Source of the DNA: Aestuariivirga litoralis
GTDB taxonomy: Bacteria > Pseudomonadota > Alphaproteobacteria > Rhizobiales > Aestuariivirgaceae
Direction of reading: 5' to 3'
Assembly (NCBI RefSeq): GCF_015714715.1
Contig: NZ_WAHS01000001.1
Coordinates: forward strand, 620,001 to 684,000
DNA length: 64,000 nucleotides
A program made the position numbers and the translations under genes. This document shows, piece by piece, positions 1 to 9,029 of the stretch (positions are counted from its first letter, which is position 1; each line of letters opens with the position of its first letter). The notes beneath the pieces are model-generated. The model had not been told where the DNA came from, searched no databases, and saw nothing but the letters and a program-made list of their open reading frames with translations.

Positions 1-1574
1 TCATCGAGCCGATGCTGACCGAGCAATGGTATGTGAATGCCGGTGAGTTGGCCAAGCCGGCTATCGCCGCTGTTGAATCCGGCAAGACCAAATTCGTGCC
101 GCCCAACTGGGATAAGACCTATTACGAATGGATGCGCAACATCCAGCCCTGGTGCATTTCGCGCCAGCTGTGGTGGGGCCATCAGATTCCGGCCTGGTAT
201 GGTTCGGACGGCAAGATTTATGTCGAGGAAACCGAGGCTGAGGCGATCGAGGCCGCTGGGCCGGGTGTGACCCTCACGCGCGACGAAGATGTGCTCGACA
301 CCTGGTTCTCATCCGCACTGTGGCCGTTCTCGACTTTGGGCTGGCCCGACAAGACTCCGGAACTGAAGCGGCATTATCCGACCAACACGCTGGTCACCGG
401 CTTCGACATCATCTTCTTCTGGGTGGCCCGCATGATGATGATGGGCCTGCATTTCATGAAGGATGTGCCGTTTGACACGGTTTACATCCACGCCCTCGTG
501 CGCGACGAGAAGGGGCAGAAAATGTCCAAATCCAAGGGCAATGTGATTGACCCGCTGGATCTGATGGATGAATTCGGCGCTGACGCGTTGCGCTTCACGC
601 TGGCCGCGATGGCCGCGCAGGGCCGCGACATCAAGCTGGCCAAGCAACGCGTGGAAGGCTACCGCAATTTCGCAACCAAGCTGTGGAACGCGGCGCGCTT
701 TGCCGAAATGAACGGCGTGGCGCGGGATGAAAATTTTGATCCCGTGGCCGCACGCGTCACCGTCAACCGCTGGATCGCGGGTGAAGCCGCGCGCACGCGT
801 GACACGGTGACCAAGGCGATTGAAGAGCACAAATATAACGAGGCTGCGGCCTCGCTCTATCAGTTCGCCTGGAATGTTTATTGCGACTGGTATGTGGAAT
901 TGATCAAGCCGATCCTCAGCGGCAATGACGAAGTGGCAAAGGCCGAAACGCGTGCCTGCGCCGCCTGGGCGTTTGAGCAGATTTTGCATCTGCTGCATCC
1001 CTTCATGCCTTTCATCACCGAAGAGCTGTGGCAGAAAACTGCCGCGCGCGACCATATGCTGATCGCCGCAGAGTGGCCGTGCTACAAGGGCCTCGGCGAT
1101 GCCAAGGCCGATGCCGAGATGAACTGGGTGATCCGCCTGGTTTCGGAAGTGCGCTCGGTGCGTTCGGAAATGAACGTCAATGCCGGCGCAAAAATCCCCT
1201 GCGTCATCGTCGGCGCAGGCCAGGAAGCGCGCCGCCGGGCCAATGCCTGGGAAGCCGAGATCATGCGTCTCGCACGCCTGTCATCGCTGACTTTCGAGGA
1301 CGCTGTGCCTGCGGCTTCGGCCCAGATCGCGCTCGATGAAGCCACGGTGGCATTGCCGCTGGAAGGCATGATCGATTTCGCCGCTGAGCGCGCCCGCCTG
1401 ACCAAGGAGTTGGAGAAAAACGCCAAAGACATCAGCATTATCGACGGCCGCCTGAACAACGCCAATTTCGTCGCCAAGGCCCCACCGGAAGCGCTGGAAG
1501 AAAGCCGCGACCTGAAGGTCGCGCTGGAGGCGAAGAAGGCGAAGCTGCAAGAGGCGTTGAAGAGGCTGGGGTGA
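1..1574 (+). CDS. valS: Valine--tRNA ligase, C-terminal part (partial at left edge)
   Basis: Class I aminoacyl-tRNA synthetase that charges tRNA-Val in the cytoplasm. The reading frame is open from the window edge (codons begin at base 3), so about the first 400 residues are missing relative to the usual 900 or so. The WCISRQLWWGHQIPAW segment near base 150 and the KMSKS catalytic loop (bases 519-533) are visible. They are followed by the anticodon-binding helical domain and a C-terminal Lys/Glu-rich coiled coil that ends in repeated Lys-Ala-Lys. The stop overlaps the GTG start of the next gene by 4 bases (GTGA), so the acetyltransferase is translationally coupled. The identification is secure. 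Confidence 0.97.
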   Translation, partial: IEPMLTEQWYVNAGELAKPAIAAVESGKTKFVPPNWDKTYYEWMRNIQPWCISRQLWWGHQIPAWYGSDGKIYVEETEAEAIEAAGPGVTLTRDEDVLDTWFSSALWPFSTLGWPDKTPELKRHYPTNTLVTGFDIIFFWVARMMMMGLHFMKDVPFDTVYIHALVRDEKGQKMSKSKGNVIDPLDLMDEFGADALRFTLAAMAAQGRDIKLAKQRVEGYRNFATKLWNAARFAEMNGVARDENFDPVAARVTVNRWIAGEAARTRDTVTKAIEEHKYNEAAASLYQFAWNVYCDWYVELIKPILSGNDEVAKAETRACAAWAFEQILHLLHPFMPFITEELWQKTAARDHMLIAAEWPCYKGLGDAKADAEMNWVIRLVSEVRSVRSEMNVNAGAKIPCVIVGAGQEARRRANAWEAEIMRLARLSSLTFEDAVPAASAQIALDEATVALPLEGMIDFAAERARLTKELEKNAKDISIIDGRLNNANFVAKAPPEALEESRDLKVALEAKKAKLQEALKRLG

Positions 1575-2053
1575 GGACGAAGTTCAACATCAGAACCGCT
1601 GGCCCCGAAGATGCGGGAATCATTGCGGAGCTGTGTGTTGAGTTTGAGAAGTTCTTCCTCACCATGGCGGGCACCAAGAAGAAGCCCCCGTCGCAGAAAT
1701 CGTACGAGCGGCAGGTGAAGCATGCGCTGTCGGGCTCTGCGCCTTATGCCCATACGATCCTGCTGGAGCAGAAGGGCAAGGCCATTGGCCATGCCACTTT
1801 CAATTACTATTACGCCACCGCCCATAATTGCCGAGGCCTCTATGTGCAGGACCTGTTCGTGCGCGAGGAAGCGCGCGCCAGCGGAGGCGGGAAGGCGCTG
1901 ATGGATGCTCTGATGCAGGTCGCCAGGGAGCAACGCTGCGGCGTGCTTGAGCTTGCCGTCTGGAATCTCAACGCCAAGGCGCTGGGCTTCTACCTCAAGC
2001 AAGGCGGCAAGCCGGTGGATGAGGATATCCTTCTGCAATGGAAGCTGAAGTAG
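1571..2053 (+). CDS. GNAT family N-acetyltransferase
   Basis: A 160-residue single-domain acetyltransferase of the GNAT fold. The acetyl-CoA loop is seen as VREEARASGGGKALMDAL (roughly residues 103-120), after a YVQDLFV strand, with a typical C-terminal NAKALGFYLKQGG segment. The family transfers an acetyl group from acetyl-CoA to an amine; the substrate here cannot be told. The GTG start overlaps the valS stop by 4 bases, with no room for another start. The neighbour valS says nothing certain about its substrate. Confidence 0.88.
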   Translation: MRTKFNIRTAGPEDAGIIAELCVEFEKFFLTMAGTKKKPPSQKSYERQVKHALSGSAPYAHTILLEQKGKAIGHATFNYYYATAHNCRGLYVQDLFVREEARASGGGKALMDALMQVAREQRCGVLELAVWNLNAKALGFYLKQGGKPVDEDILLQWKLK

Positions 2054-2119
2054 CACGCGCGTAAAGCGGGTGGCGCACACGCTGCACTCCGGCCTAGTCA
2101 TGCTGCAGGAGGACTAGCC

Positions 2120-2599
2120 ATGACCCACATTCAATTTTCTGCCATGCCTGCCGAAGACGCCGCCCACATCTGGAGCGGCGGCACTGATGCCTACGGCCTT
2201 GCGCCCGAACACCGGATTTCAGACGGGCAGGGCACGCCCTGCCGTCATTGCCTGAAGGATGTAGCCGCTGGCGAGGCCTATCTCATTCTCGCTTACCGGC
2301 CGTTTCCTGCGCTTCAGCCCTATGCCGAGACTGGACCGATCTTTCTGCATGCCACGCCATGCCACCGGGCGGATGATGCGGCCTCAACCCCACCCATGTT
2401 GCAGAAGCGCAAGGCGCATCTGATCAAGGGCTACAGTGCTGATGACCGTATCGTCTATGGTACCGGGCAGATCGTGCCGCCCGCTTCTTTGGAGGAGGAA
2501 GCTGCGCGCGTGCTGGAACGTCCGGATGTGGCTTATGTGCATGTACGGTCGTCGGTGAACAATTGCTACACCTGCCGCATTGACCGCGCAGAGGCTTGA
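2120..2599 (+). CDS. DUF1203 domain-containing protein
   Basis: A 159-residue soluble protein matching the DUF1203 family over its full length. Recognisable features are the CRHCLKD segment near residue 37, the LILAYRPF strand, the FLHATPCHR segment and the C-terminal VHVRSSVNNCYTCRI. Its function is not known, although the conserved Cys/His residues suggest metal or redox chemistry. It starts at ATG with an AGGAGG-like ribosome site about 8 bases upstream. It is separated from ogt by only 16 bases and probably shares its transcript. Confidence 0.85.
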   Translation: MTHIQFSAMPAEDAAHIWSGGTDAYGLAPEHRISDGQGTPCRHCLKDVAAGEAYLILAYRPFPALQPYAETGPIFLHATPCHRADDAASTPPMLQKRKAHLIKGYSADDRIVYGTGQIVPPASLEEEAARVLERPDVAYVHVRSSVNNCYTCRIDRAEA

Positions 2600-2615
2600 G
2601 GAGCAAAATCGCGCC

Positions 2616-3122
2616 ATGCACTGCTTCCTCACCGAACGCCTTGAAACCCCCGTCGGCCCCATGGTTCTTGTGGCCAAGGACGGCGTGGTGTTGCTGTTTG
2701 AATTTGAGGGCACGCCGGGGCGCGTCGAACGGCAGATGCGGGCGCGGTTTGGCGATGTGGAATTGCAGGCGGCGACAAATCCATTCGGCATCAGCGATCA
2801 GATCCGCGATTATTTTGCGGGCGATATTCGCGCACTCGACACTCTGCTCACCGATGGCGGCGGCACGGAATTTGAGCGGCAGGTATGGGCGGAGCTGCGG
2901 CAGATCCCGGCGGGCACCACGGTTTCCTATGGCCATATCGCGCGCAAGCTGGGCGACATCCAGCATTCGCGCGCGGTGGGCACGGCCAATGGCAAGAACC
3001 CGATTGCCATCATCGTGCCGTGCCACCGGGTGATCGGGGCGGATGGTTCGATGACCGGTTATGGCGGTGGGATCAAAAACAAGGAATGGCTGCTGCGCCA
3101 TGAGGGCGCTCTGCTGCTCTGA
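2616..3122 (+). CDS. ogt: Methylated-DNA--protein-cysteine methyltransferase
   Basis: Suicide DNA-repair enzyme that moves the alkyl group from O6-alkylguanine or O4-alkylthymine to its own cysteine. The protein is 168 residues. The active-site PCHRV motif is present with the acceptor at Cys136, followed by the family GYGGGIKNKEWLL helix. I chose ATG 2616 because a GAGGAG ribosome site lies 12 bases upstream; the TTG at 2580 would run into the preceding gene. There is no N-terminal Ada regulatory domain, so this is the stand-alone Ogt type. Confidence 0.94.
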   Translation: MHCFLTERLETPVGPMVLVAKDGVVLLFEFEGTPGRVERQMRARFGDVELQAATNPFGISDQIRDYFAGDIRALDTLLTDGGGTEFERQVWAELRQIPAGTTVSYGHIARKLGDIQHSRAVGTANGKNPIAIIVPCHRVIGADGSMTGYGGGIKNKEWLLRHEGALLL

Positions 3123-3179
3123 ACAGATTGCGCATTTCTGGCCCTTGCCTTTCCGGCCGATTTTGCCGATCAGGCAAAC

Positions 3180-4070
3180 ATGAAACCGCGCGACCTTGCC
3201 CTTTATTGCCTATTGGCCCTGATCTGGGGCTTCTCCTTTCTGTTTCTGGTCAAGAGCGTGGCCGTTTTCGGCTGGGCGGGCACATCGGCATTTCGCTCGA
3301 TCATCGCGGGCGTGACGGTTGCGGCGTTTGCCATTTTGCAGCGGCGCAAGCTCAATTTCGGCGGGCAGTGGAAGCCGCTGCTGATCGTGGCGGCTACCAC
3401 GGTGGCCGGCCAGTATGTCGGCATTGCACTGGCTGCGCCGAAGATCGGCACGGCCATGTCTGCCATTTTCATTTCCACAGTACCGCTGTTTGCGATGGTG
3501 ATCAGCCGCCTGGCGGGGATGGAACATCTTGCACCCGCGCGGATCGCCGGGCTGCTGCTGGGCATTTTCGGGATTGCGTTGCTGGTCGGGTTTCCCACTT
3601 TCGCCATCACGCCGGATTTTCTGCTCGGCGTGGCGATGTGCCTTGCGAGCTGCGTGTCGGCCGCGGTGGGAAGCGTTTATGCCAGCCATCATTTGACGCG
3701 CAGCGACCCGTGGGCCGTCACCTCCGGCGCCTTCTTTCTCGGCGGGCTGATGGTGCTGCCATTCCTGTGGGTCGCGCCGATGACGCAGGTGCCCGTGCCG
3801 ATGGATTATCTGTGGCTGGTGCTGCTGGGCGTGCTGATCAGCGGTGCGGGCTATGTGCTGTATTTTGGGCTGGTGTCATCCATCGGCCCAACGCGCGCCG
3901 TGAGCGTGGAATTCGCCGTGACGGTGATTGCGGTGATCGTGGGCGGCGTGTTTCTGGGCGAACGGCTTTCCGCCATTCAGTGGATTGGCGCGGCCACGGT
4001 GATTTTCGGCTGCACGCTGGTGCTGGGCCTCATACCGCTGGGGCGGCGGGGCGTGGCTTCTTCACTTTAG
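3180..4070 (+). CDS. EamA/DMT family transporter
   Basis: A 296-residue membrane protein with ten predicted hydrophobic segments arranged as two EamA repeats (residues about 5-140 and 150-285). The drug/metabolite transporter family includes amino-acid, nucleotide and drug exporters; the substrate is unknown. The opening LLALIWGFSFLFLVKS is typical of the family. Its 3' end overlaps the 3' end of the convergent cobM gene by 41 bases, with no room for a terminator between them. Confidence 0.88.
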   Translation: MKPRDLALYCLLALIWGFSFLFLVKSVAVFGWAGTSAFRSIIAGVTVAAFAILQRRKLNFGGQWKPLLIVAATTVAGQYVGIALAAPKIGTAMSAIFISTVPLFAMVISRLAGMEHLAPARIAGLLLGIFGIALLVGFPTFAITPDFLLGVAMCLASCVSAAVGSVYASHHLTRSDPWAVTSGAFFLGGLMVLPFLWVAPMTQVPVPMDYLWLVLLGVLISGAGYVLYFGLVSSIGPTRAVSVEFAVTVIAVIVGGVFLGERLSAIQWIGAATVIFGCTLVLGLIPLGRRGVASSL

Positions 4071-4824
4071 GCTTCACGCGCAGCACATGCTCATGCGCCG
4101 CATCATAGAGCGCTGAATCTTTGAACGTGGTGTGGCCGAAGACATGGCCCACCAACACGAGCGCCGTGCGCGTGAGCTTCGCGGCACGGACCTTCTTGGC
4201 GATGGTGGACAGCGTGCCATGGATGAATTGCTCATCCGGCCAGCTCACGCGGTAACCCACAATGACGGGGCAGTCGGGCCCGTAATGCGGGGTGAGCGCG
4301 CGTTCCACATGGCCCAGATTGCGGATCGACAGATGAATGGCCAGCGTGGCTTGTGACGCGCCTAGCTTTTCCAGCTCCTCGTTCGGCGGCATGGCGGATG
4401 CCTTCATCGTGGTGCGGGTGATGATGACGGTCTGGGCGATTTCCGGAAGGGTAAATTCGGTTTTCAGCGCGGCAGCAGCGGCAGCAAAGGCGGGCACGCC
4501 GGGGCAGACATCGTAATCAATGCCCAGCGCATCGAGCTTGCGCATCTGCTCGGCGATGGCGCCATAGATCGATGGATCGCCGGAATGCACGCGCGCCACG
4601 TCCTGGCCTTGTGCATGCGCGGCCTTGATCTCGTCGATGATCTGCTCGAGATGCAGCGGGGCCGTGTCAATGACGCGCGCACCTTCCGGTGCAGCTTTCA
4701 CGATTTCCTCCGGCACCAACGAACCAGCATAAAGGCAGACGGGGCAGGACTGGATGAGTTTCAAGCCGCGCAGGGTGATCAAATCAGGCGCGCCGGGACC
4801 TGCGCCGATGAAGTGGACGGTCAT
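4030..4824 (-). CDS. cobM: Precorrin-4 C(11)-methyltransferase
   Basis: SAM-dependent methyltransferase of corrin ring synthesis that methylates C-11 of precorrin-4. The protein is 264 residues, with the N-terminal HFIGAGPGAPDLITLRG SAM/tetrapyrrole-methylase signature and the VHSGDPSIYGAI motif near residue 80. It ends in a basic, proline-rich tail. It is the last gene of the minus-strand cbiX-cobH-cobL-cobI-cobJ-cobM operon, and its start overlaps the cobJ stop by 4 bases (ATGA). Confidence 0.95.
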   Translation of the reverse strand: MTVHFIGAGPGAPDLITLRGLKLIQSCPVCLYAGSLVPEEIVKAAPEGARVIDTAPLHLEQIIDEIKAAHAQGQDVARVHSGDPSIYGAIAEQMRKLDALGIDYDVCPGVPAFAAAAAALKTEFTLPEIAQTVIITRTTMKASAMPPNEELEKLGASQATLAIHLSIRNLGHVERALTPHYGPDCPVIVGYRVSWPDEQFIHGTLSTIAKKVRAAKLTRTALVLVGHVFGHTTFKDSALYDAAHEHVLRVKPKVKKPRPAAPAV

Positions 4825-6518
4825 TTCGGTTGATCCATTTTCTTGGCATAGCCGCGCGGGGTATAGGCATAGGTTCTGCCATCGCCGCGCTGGAAGGCCT
4901 TTGATTGCGAAGAGCCGACCATCACCAGCGTGAGCATGTCGACTTCTTCCGGGTTAAATTCCCAGAACTTCCGTATACGGATGTTTTCTTCCGGCCGCCC
5001 CAGATTGGAGGCGATGACGACAGGTGTATCGGGATTGCGATGCGGCTTCAAAATTTCAAAGGCGCGCTGCAACTGGTCACGGCGCTTGAGTGAGCGCGGA
5101 TTATAGAAGGAGATGACGAAATCGCCTTCTGCCGCAGCCTTCAAGCGTTTCTCGATCACTTCCCAAGGGGTGAGCAAATCGGACAGCGAAATGCAGCAGA
5201 AATCATGCCCGATCATCGCGCCCGCGCGGGCGGATGCGGCCTGGAAGGCCGAGATGCCGGGATGGACTTCCACCGCCACACGGGCCGGCTCGCGGTCGAT
5301 CAATTCGTAAACCAGCGCGGCCATCGCGTAGATACCGGCATCGCCGGAGCAGACGAGGGCGACGGACTTGCCTTGCTTGGCAAGTTCGATGGCGGCGCGG
5401 CAGCGGGCCTCTTCATCACCAAGCGGGAAGTCATGCCGGGTCTGGCCGCGGCGCAGGCTTTCGGCCAGATCGAGATAAAGCGAATAGCCCACCCAGTCGG
5501 TGGTGGTTTGCAACACGGAGATCACATCGCCGCTCATCATGCCGCGCGAACCGGGGCCAATGCCGACCAGTTTCACTGTGCCGGGCTTGCGGCCTTGTGC
5601 GGTGAAGGTTGCGCTATCGCCTTGTGCGATGGCGACTGTGGCACGCGCTGATTTGGTTTTCGGCACCAGCAATTTTGCCTTGCCGCCGAAGACGGCGAGC
5701 GCCGCCGCTTCCGATACGCTGGCGGTGCCCGTCTCCGCCTTCACGGTGGCGGAGGGGTTCGGCACCTTGCCGTCATAGGCGGCCAATTCTCCAGGCGTGA
5801 ACAGGCGCAGGTTTTCAAACTGCGCCATCGCCGCTTCATCTTCCTTGAGGTCGATAGTGGCGTAAACGCTCACGCTTTGCGACGCGATGTCGTGCTGGCG
5901 CAATGTGTCGTCGAGCAGTTGTTTCAACTCGGCCGGATCACAGCCGCGTTCGCAGCCGAGGCCCACGGCGACATTGGTAGGGTGATAGACCACATGATGC
6001 GGATTGCCGGGAATGTGAGCGAGCGTCACTTCGGTGGTCACGTCTTCACCGCGCAGGCGCGCTTGCGTTGCGGCCTTCATGTCAGACAGATTTGAAAGCA
6101 CGAGGCCGGGGCCGGGCGCATCGAAGGAGCCGCTGAGCAGCACATCGCTGGCAGTGGTGAGTGCTGCATGGCCTTGGGTGAGGGCCGCGATCTGGCGGGC
6201 CATGTCATTGGCGCCGTGATGGCCGCCGAGCAAAGGCACAACGCTCTTGCCATCGTGGCTGACGGCGATGACCGGGGGCTCGCGGCGCTTGTCGTGCAAT
6301 TGCGGGCCCAGAACGCGGATCATGATCCCTGCGGCCATGATGCCGATGACGGGTGCGCCGTAATTGAACCAGTCGGCCAGTTCTTCCTTCACATCTTCAT
6401 AGTGCCGGTCGCAGCCCGTCACTTCTTCGGGGCCGCAGACTTTGCCTTGCACAAAGGTGGCGATCTGCCTGGCCAGCGGCAGTGCCGCCTCGTCGAGGAT
6501 GACAATCGCTGGCGTCAT
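4821..6518 (-). CDS. cobJ: CbiG-CobJ fusion: cobalamin biosynthesis protein CbiG / precorrin-3B C(17)-methyltransferase
   Basis: A 565-residue two-part protein. Residues about 1-300 are CbiG-like: GIMAAGIMIRVLGPQL at 59-74 and LLGGHHGAN at 97-105 in the N-terminal CbiG region, then VAVGLGCERGC at 183-193 and SVSEAAALAVFGGKAKLL in the C-terminal CbiG/CobE region. Residues about 316-565 are CobJ, starting KLVGIGPGSRG, with the VCSGDAGIYAMA and EVHPGISAFQAAS motifs; this part does ring contraction and C-17 methylation. In the cobalt-early pathway CbiG opens the delta-lactone of cobalt-precorrin-5A. Its presence in a locus that also has CobN is notable. It overlaps cobI and cobM by 4 bases each. 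Confidence 0.94.
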   Translation of the reverse strand: MTPAIVILDEAALPLARQIATFVQGKVCGPEEVTGCDRHYEDVKEELADWFNYGAPVIGIMAAGIMIRVLGPQLHDKRREPPVIAVSHDGKSVVPLLGGHHGANDMARQIAALTQGHAALTTASDVLLSGSFDAPGPGLVLSNLSDMKAATQARLRGEDVTTEVTLAHIPGNPHHVVYHPTNVAVGLGCERGCDPAELKQLLDDTLRQHDIASQSVSVYATIDLKEDEAAMAQFENLRLFTPGELAAYDGKVPNPSATVKAETGTASVSEAAALAVFGGKAKLLVPKTKSARATVAIAQGDSATFTAQGRKPGTVKLVGIGPGSRGMMSGDVISVLQTTTDWVGYSLYLDLAESLRRGQTRHDFPLGDEEARCRAAIELAKQGKSVALVCSGDAGIYAMAALVYELIDREPARVAVEVHPGISAFQAASARAGAMIGHDFCCISLSDLLTPWEVIEKRLKAAAEGDFVISFYNPRSLKRRDQLQRAFEILKPHRNPDTPVVIASNLGRPEENIRIRKFWEFNPEEVDMLTLVMVGSSQSKAFQRGDGRTYAYTPRGYAKKMDQPK

Positions 6519-7204
6519 TTGCGCCTCACGATGATGGTGGTGAAATAGGGCAGGATGTCACCTTCGATTTTCGTCAGAGGTCGGATGATCTGGTTGGCGC
6601 GGGTGGCATGTTCGATAGCGGTCGCGCTTTCAAGCAAGTTGAGATCCGAGAGCACGGCTTTCACCTTGCCGAAATGCCGGCCCACCTTGATCAAAGCGGC
6701 AGCGCTGGCGGTGGAGAGCTCGCGGTGCAAAGCTGCTTCGTCCAATGTGGCGGGCAGGACTTTCAGCACTTCATCGCGCTCAACCAGCGGCTGGGCCATT
6801 TCAGCGGCGGCGGCAGTGACAGAGGTGACGCCGGGAACGACGACGACATTGTGCTGATTAGCCAAGCGCTCGAACACATACATGAAGCTGCCATAGAAGA
6901 AGGGATCGCCTTCACACAGAAACACCACGTCATGGCCTTCAGTAAGCTGGGCGGCGATGCGCTTGCAGCCTTCATCATAGGCGGCCTGGGCCGGCTCGCG
7001 CTCGACGCGCATCGGCATGTCGATGGCGATGGGCTCGTAAGCGTCAGGCAAAAAAGGGCGCGCGATTTCGAGTGCGGCCGAGTCTTTTCCATTGGCGCAG
7101 AGATAGGCGATGCAAGTGGCCATGGAGACCAGCCGCCAGGCCTTCACCGTCATCAATTCAGGATCACCGGGGCCCACGCCCACGCCGTAAAGAGTTGCTG
7201 TCAT
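6515..7204 (-). CDS. cobI: Precorrin-2 C(20)-methyltransferase
   Basis: First committed methyltransferase after precorrin-2, adding a SAM methyl group at C-20. The protein is 229 residues, with LYGVGVGPGDPELMTVKA at the N-terminus and the VVFLCEGDPFFYGSF motif. I start at ATG 7204 because it forms an ATGA overlap with the cobL stop, as do the other junctions of this operon. The in-frame ATG at 7222 lies inside cobL and is less likely. Confidence 0.95.
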   Translation of the reverse strand: MTATLYGVGVGPGDPELMTVKAWRLVSMATCIAYLCANGKDSAALEIARPFLPDAYEPIAIDMPMRVEREPAQAAYDEGCKRIAAQLTEGHDVVFLCEGDPFFYGSFMYVFERLANQHNVVVVPGVTSVTAAAAEMAQPLVERDEVLKVLPATLDEAALHRELSTASAAALIKVGRHFGKVKAVLSDLNLLESATAIEHATRANQIIRPLTKIEGDILPYFTTIIVRRK

Positions 7205-8406
7205 GGTTTTACCGTCCGCCATTGGGTGACGGCCATTTTCGGTTTGAGGGCGCGGAATTTTCCGACCGGCTCCAGCCGTGAAACTTCGATACGGGTCAAT
7301 TCGCCACCGTGTTTTCCCTGCAGGTCATAGAGATGCATTTCGCCTTCGATGGTCACCACATTGGCGACCATGCGCCCGCCGGGCAGCAATGCGTCCCAGG
7401 CGGCTTCGAATACGCCGGGCACGCCGATGCCGCCGCCGATGAACACGGCATGCGGCCGCGCGAGGCCAGCCAATGCAGCGGGCGCTTCGCCCTCCACCAG
7501 CTTGAGGCGCGGCGTGCCGAACTGATCGATGTTCTGGGCGATCATGGCGCAACGTGCTTCGTCATGCTCGATGGCGATAGCTTCGCAACCGCGCGTCGAG
7601 CGCATCCATTCAATGGCAATGGAACCGCAACCGGCACCCACATCCCACAGCATTTGATCGGGTGCGGGGGCCAATGCTGAAAGCGTTGCCGCGCGCACCT
7701 CGCGCTTGGTCAATTGCCCGTCATGCACAAAGGCCTCATCGGGCAAGCCTGCCACGCGGCTCCAGATTTTTGCATTTGGCGAGGCGATGCAATGGATGGC
7801 CAGAGTGTTCAGCGGTGACCAATCCAGCGCCGGGTTCTGTGCGGCAGTGAAATGGGTGACACGTTCCTGCGGGCCGCCCATGTTTTCAAGAACCGCGATG
7901 CGGGACGCTTCAAATCCGCGCGCGATCAGGCGGCGGCAGGCTTCGGCCACCGAGGTTTCATCTTGCGTCAGCACCAACAGCCGTGCGTCGGGCTGGATGA
8001 AGGTTTCGAGATTGGCAGCGGGGCGGCCATGTATGGTGAAGCAGTCGCAATCGGGGATGCTCCAGCCCATACGGGCGGCAGCCAGCGAGAAGGCCGAAAG
8101 ATGCGGTATCACCGCGATATCGTCACGCGGGGCGATTTCAAAAATCTTGCGGGCCACGCCGAAATTCATCGGATCACCCGTGGCCAGCAACACGGTACGG
8201 CGGCCAGCGAACGCCTTCACCTGCTCATAGACGGCGGAGAAAGGTTGCGGCCAGAGATGGCGTTCAGCCTTCAGCGCAGGCAGCATTTCGAACATGCGCT
8301 CGGATGCTATGATGATCTCAGCCTTTTGCAGCGAAGATTGCGCGGCGGCGGAGAGTGCCTCATAGCCATCCTCGCCCATGCCGATGATCGAGAGCCACTG
8401 GGTCAT
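7201..8406 (-). CDS. cobL: Precorrin-6Y C(5,15)-methyltransferase (decarboxylating)
   Basis: Bifunctional enzyme that methylates C-5 and C-15 and decarboxylates the C-12 acetate side chain. The protein is 401 residues. The N-terminal CbiE-type tetrapyrrole methylase (LSIIGMGEDGYEALS; LLATGDPMNFGVA) is followed by a CbiT-type Rossmann methyltransferase with the SAM motif WDVGAGCGSIAIEW. The ATG at 8406 overlaps the cobH stop by 4 bases; the longer open frame upstream runs inside cobH in another frame and is not coding. Confidence 0.95.
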   Translation of the reverse strand: MTQWLSIIGMGEDGYEALSAAAQSSLQKAEIIIASERMFEMLPALKAERHLWPQPFSAVYEQVKAFAGRRTVLLATGDPMNFGVARKIFEIAPRDDIAVIPHLSAFSLAAARMGWSIPDCDCFTIHGRPAANLETFIQPDARLLVLTQDETSVAEACRRLIARGFEASRIAVLENMGGPQERVTHFTAAQNPALDWSPLNTLAIHCIASPNAKIWSRVAGLPDEAFVHDGQLTKREVRAATLSALAPAPDQMLWDVGAGCGSIAIEWMRSTRGCEAIAIEHDEARCAMIAQNIDQFGTPRLKLVEGEAPAALAGLARPHAVFIGGGIGVPGVFEAAWDALLPGGRMVANVVTIEGEMHLYDLQGKHGGELTRIEVSRLEPVGKFRALKPKMAVTQWRTVKP

Positions 8407-9029
8407 GGTTGGTCGCTCGTCAGTGCGTTGATCACCGAGGAGGCCATGGCAGAACCTCCCTTGCGGCCCTTGATGGTGGCGTAAGGAATCCCGCGCGGAT
8501 TGGCGATCAATGCGTCCTTGCTTTCGGCCGCGCCGACAAAGCCCACGGGCATGCCCACGATGCAGGCGGGTTTGGGCGCGCCTGCGTCGACGAGTTCCAG
8601 CAGGCGGAACAAGGCGGTGGGCGCATTGCCGATCACCACGATGGCGCCTGCGAGCTTCTCCTGCCACAGTTCGACGGCGGCAGCGGTGCGGGTGGTAGAG
8701 GTGGCGATGCCCAGTTCCTTGGCACGCGGATCATTCAACGTGCAGATGATTTCGACACCAGGTGGAAGCTGGCGCGCGATGATGCCATGGCGGACCATTT
8801 CTGCGTCCACAAGGATCGGCTTGCCGTTGTCGAGCGCGGCCTGCGCTGCGGCGGCAAAGTCTTCGGTGATGACAAGATCGTTTGCCACTTCGACCATGCC
8901 GCAGGAATGGATTACACGGATGGCAATCTGATGCGCCGATGCGGGGATCGCGCGCAGGTCCGCCTCGGCCCGGATGATCGCGAAGGACCGGGCATAAATG
9001 GCAGACGGATCGCGCAGATAGTCGTTCAT
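8403..9029 (-). CDS. cobH: Precorrin-8X methylmutase
   Basis: Moves a methyl group from C-11 to C-12 of precorrin-8X to give hydrogenobyrinate. The protein is 208 residues, the usual size. The catalytic histidine is in VIHSCGM (His41), and the later conserved blocks ILVDAEMVRHGI, VVIGNAPTALFRLLE and GMPVGFVGAAESK are all present. The stop and start overlap the flanking cbiX and cobL genes by 4 bases each. The product form (hydrogenobyrinate or cobyrinate) depends on when cobalt is inserted, which this locus leaves open. Confidence 0.96.
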   Translation of the reverse strand: MNDYLRDPSAIYARSFAIIRAEADLRAIPASAHQIAIRVIHSCGMVEVANDLVITEDFAAAAQAALDNGKPILVDAEMVRHGIIARQLPPGVEIICTLNDPRAKELGIATSTTRTAAAVELWQEKLAGAIVVIGNAPTALFRLLELVDAGAPKPACIVGMPVGFVGAAESKDALIANPRGIPYATIKGRKGGSAMASSVINALTSDQP

